15,291 nucleotides of DNA, from contig URQQ01000091.1 in assembly GCA_900549995.1 (NCBI GenBank), forward strand, positions 1 through 15,291. The letters are read 5' to 3'. The notes below the pieces were generated by a model that saw only the letters and a program-made list of their open reading frames with translations, ran no database searches and was not told where the DNA came from. This document shows, in pieces, positions 14,627-15,291 of this stretch; positions within the stretch are counted from its first letter, which is position 1; every line of letters starts with the position of its first letter. The stretch is from an uncultured Lachnospiraceae bacterium (GTDB taxonomy: Bacteria > Bacillota > Clostridia > Lachnospirales > Lachnospiraceae). Made by a program: the position numbers and the translations under genes.

Positions 14627-14652
14627 GTTCCAGGTTGTATAGTATCTGGAAC
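14627..14652. repeat. 26-bp imperfect palindrome B, candidate recombinase crossover site
   Basis: The left half is GTTCCAGGTTGTA and the right half is TAGTATCTGGAAC, again with central AT and again exactly 26 bases with the GTTCCAG-N12-CTGGAAC frame. It matches palindrome A at 22 of 26 positions in either relative orientation. The right half diverges most. It begins 7 bases beyond the recombinase stop codon on the minus strand. Confidence 0.68.
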
Positions 14653-14659
14653 GGGGATT

Positions 14660-15262
14660 TCAAAGACCCAGCCGCTCCTGCCGGCATTTACGAAAAAAAG
14701 AGGTAGGAGCCATGCCAGCCGCCCGCGCCCCCTGACGCACCGAAAGCCGCCCGGCCTCATAATCCAGTCGAGCTGCCTCGAAATCTGGAGTAGGCGGTGT
14801 CCGACTCGGCCCGAAGGTCACGCCACGTGCCTTTGCTGCCGCTATACCCTCCGCTTGCCGCTGGCGGGTGTTCTCCCGCTCCGTCTGCGCCACATAGGAG
14901 AGAATTTGCAAAACAAGGTCAGCAATAAACGTCCCGGTCAGGTCACGACCCTGTGAGCGGGTGTCCAATAGGGGCATATCCAGAATGAGAATGTCGGCGG
15001 CCTTTTCTTTCGTAATACGCCGCCATTCCTCCAAAATTTCCTCATAGTCCCGGCCCAGACGATCAATACTTTTGACAATCAGCAGATCGCCGGGGCGGAG
15101 CCGCTTCACCAGCCCACGCCATTTGGGACGGTTGAAGTCTTTGCCGCTTTCTTTCTCAACATATAAGTTACTCGGAGGGATGCTTTGCCCCTCCAGCGCG
15201 GCAAGCTGCCTCGCCTCGTTCTGTTCGCGGGTGGAAACCCGCACATAACCAAATCTCTGCAT
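14660..15262 (-). CDS. Small serine recombinase (resolvase/invertase family)
   Basis: The 200-residue protein has the size of Hin/Gin/TnpR recombinases. The N-terminal catalytic domain shows GYVRVSTREQN with nucleophile Ser10 and R8, then IDRLGRD with R68 and R71 at the classical positions. A long E-helix follows (AQTERENTRQRQAEGIAAAK, about 126-145) and a C-terminal helix-turn-helix (about 165-195). It should cut both strands at paired short palindromic sites through a phosphoserine intermediate and rejoin them as inversions or deletions. The start is supported by GGAGG (15270-15274) 7 bases upstream. It lies on the same strand as and directly upstream of the surface-protein gene, and two 26-bp palindromes occupy the gap. 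Unlike IS607-type enzymes the HTH is C-terminal, and no transposase is visible. Its high GC content differs from the left half of the window, suggesting separate origin. Resolvase versus invertase activity cannot be decided from sequence alone. Confidence 0.94.
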   Translation of the reverse strand: MQRFGYVRVSTREQNEARQLAALEGQSIPPSNLYVEKESGKDFNRPKWRGLVKRLRPGDLLIVKSIDRLGRDYEEILEEWRRITKEKAADILILDMPLLDTRSQGRDLTGTFIADLVLQILSYVAQTERENTRQRQAEGIAAAKARGVTFGPSRTPPTPDFEAARLDYEAGRLSVRQGARAAGMAPTSFFRKCRQERLGL

Positions 15263-15291
15263 GGAAAAACCTCCGTTTTTGTGATTTACGG

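Noticed and set aside
14231..14956. 241-codon plus-strand open frame across the intergenic gap
   Set aside because: It overlaps both the start of the surface gene and the recombinase gene antisense, has no ribosome site and no recognisable domain; GC-rich DNA opens such frames.
14660..15262. Recombinase as part of an insertion sequence (IS607-like)
   Set aside because: The HTH is C-terminal rather than N-terminal MerR-like, there is no TnpB-type partner in the window, and no element ends were found; the right side is cut by the window edge.

Overview
The window looks like chromosome of an anaerobic, low-to-mid GC Clostridia (Firmicutes), probably a host- or gut-associated member. The grounds are strong AGGAGG-type ribosome sites, a lipobox lipoprotein, Cache-domain signalling enzymes, GntR regulators, and a BspA-type leucine-rich-repeat protein held by SLH domains. 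Nothing here fixes the genus. Composition is mosaic: 9 of 60 bases are G/C at 181-240, 24 of 60 at 2461-2520 and 44 of 60 at 14701-14760.

Layout. (1) 1-309: AT-rich 3' end of a ThiC/Bza-family radical-SAM gene. (2) 310-1333: no intact gene, many stops in all frames, and one strong hairpin terminator at 1164-1208. (3) 1480-9283: four co-directional genes behind a good sigma-A promoter (1334-1362). They encode a Cache hybrid histidine kinase, an orphan substrate-binding lipoprotein, a Cache-GGDEF diguanylate cyclase with an intact active site, and a GGDEF*-HAMP-GGDEF*-EAL phosphodiesterase with an intact EAL site. No ABC permease or ATPase is present, so the binding protein is best read as a sensory receptor feeding the membrane enzymes. 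(4) 9447-10901: an unusual GntR regulator holding two complete HTH-plus-effector halves in one chain, closed by a bidirectional terminator. (5) 11091-15262, minus strand: a 1128-residue secreted LRR/SLH surface protein, and upstream of it a small serine recombinase.

The most interesting feature is the 182-base gap between the recombinase and the surface protein. It holds two 26-bp imperfect palindromes with the same architecture (GTTCCAG-N12-CTGGAAC, central AT), and 26 bp is the crossover-site length of Hin/Gin-type invertases. The 69 bp between them carry candidate promoter elements pointing at the surface gene. I infer a candidate recombinase-driven phase-variation switch for the surface protein. 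The second most interesting feature is the binding-protein/kinase/cyclase/phosphodiesterase operon, which looks like a ligand-responsive c-di-GMP push-pull module.
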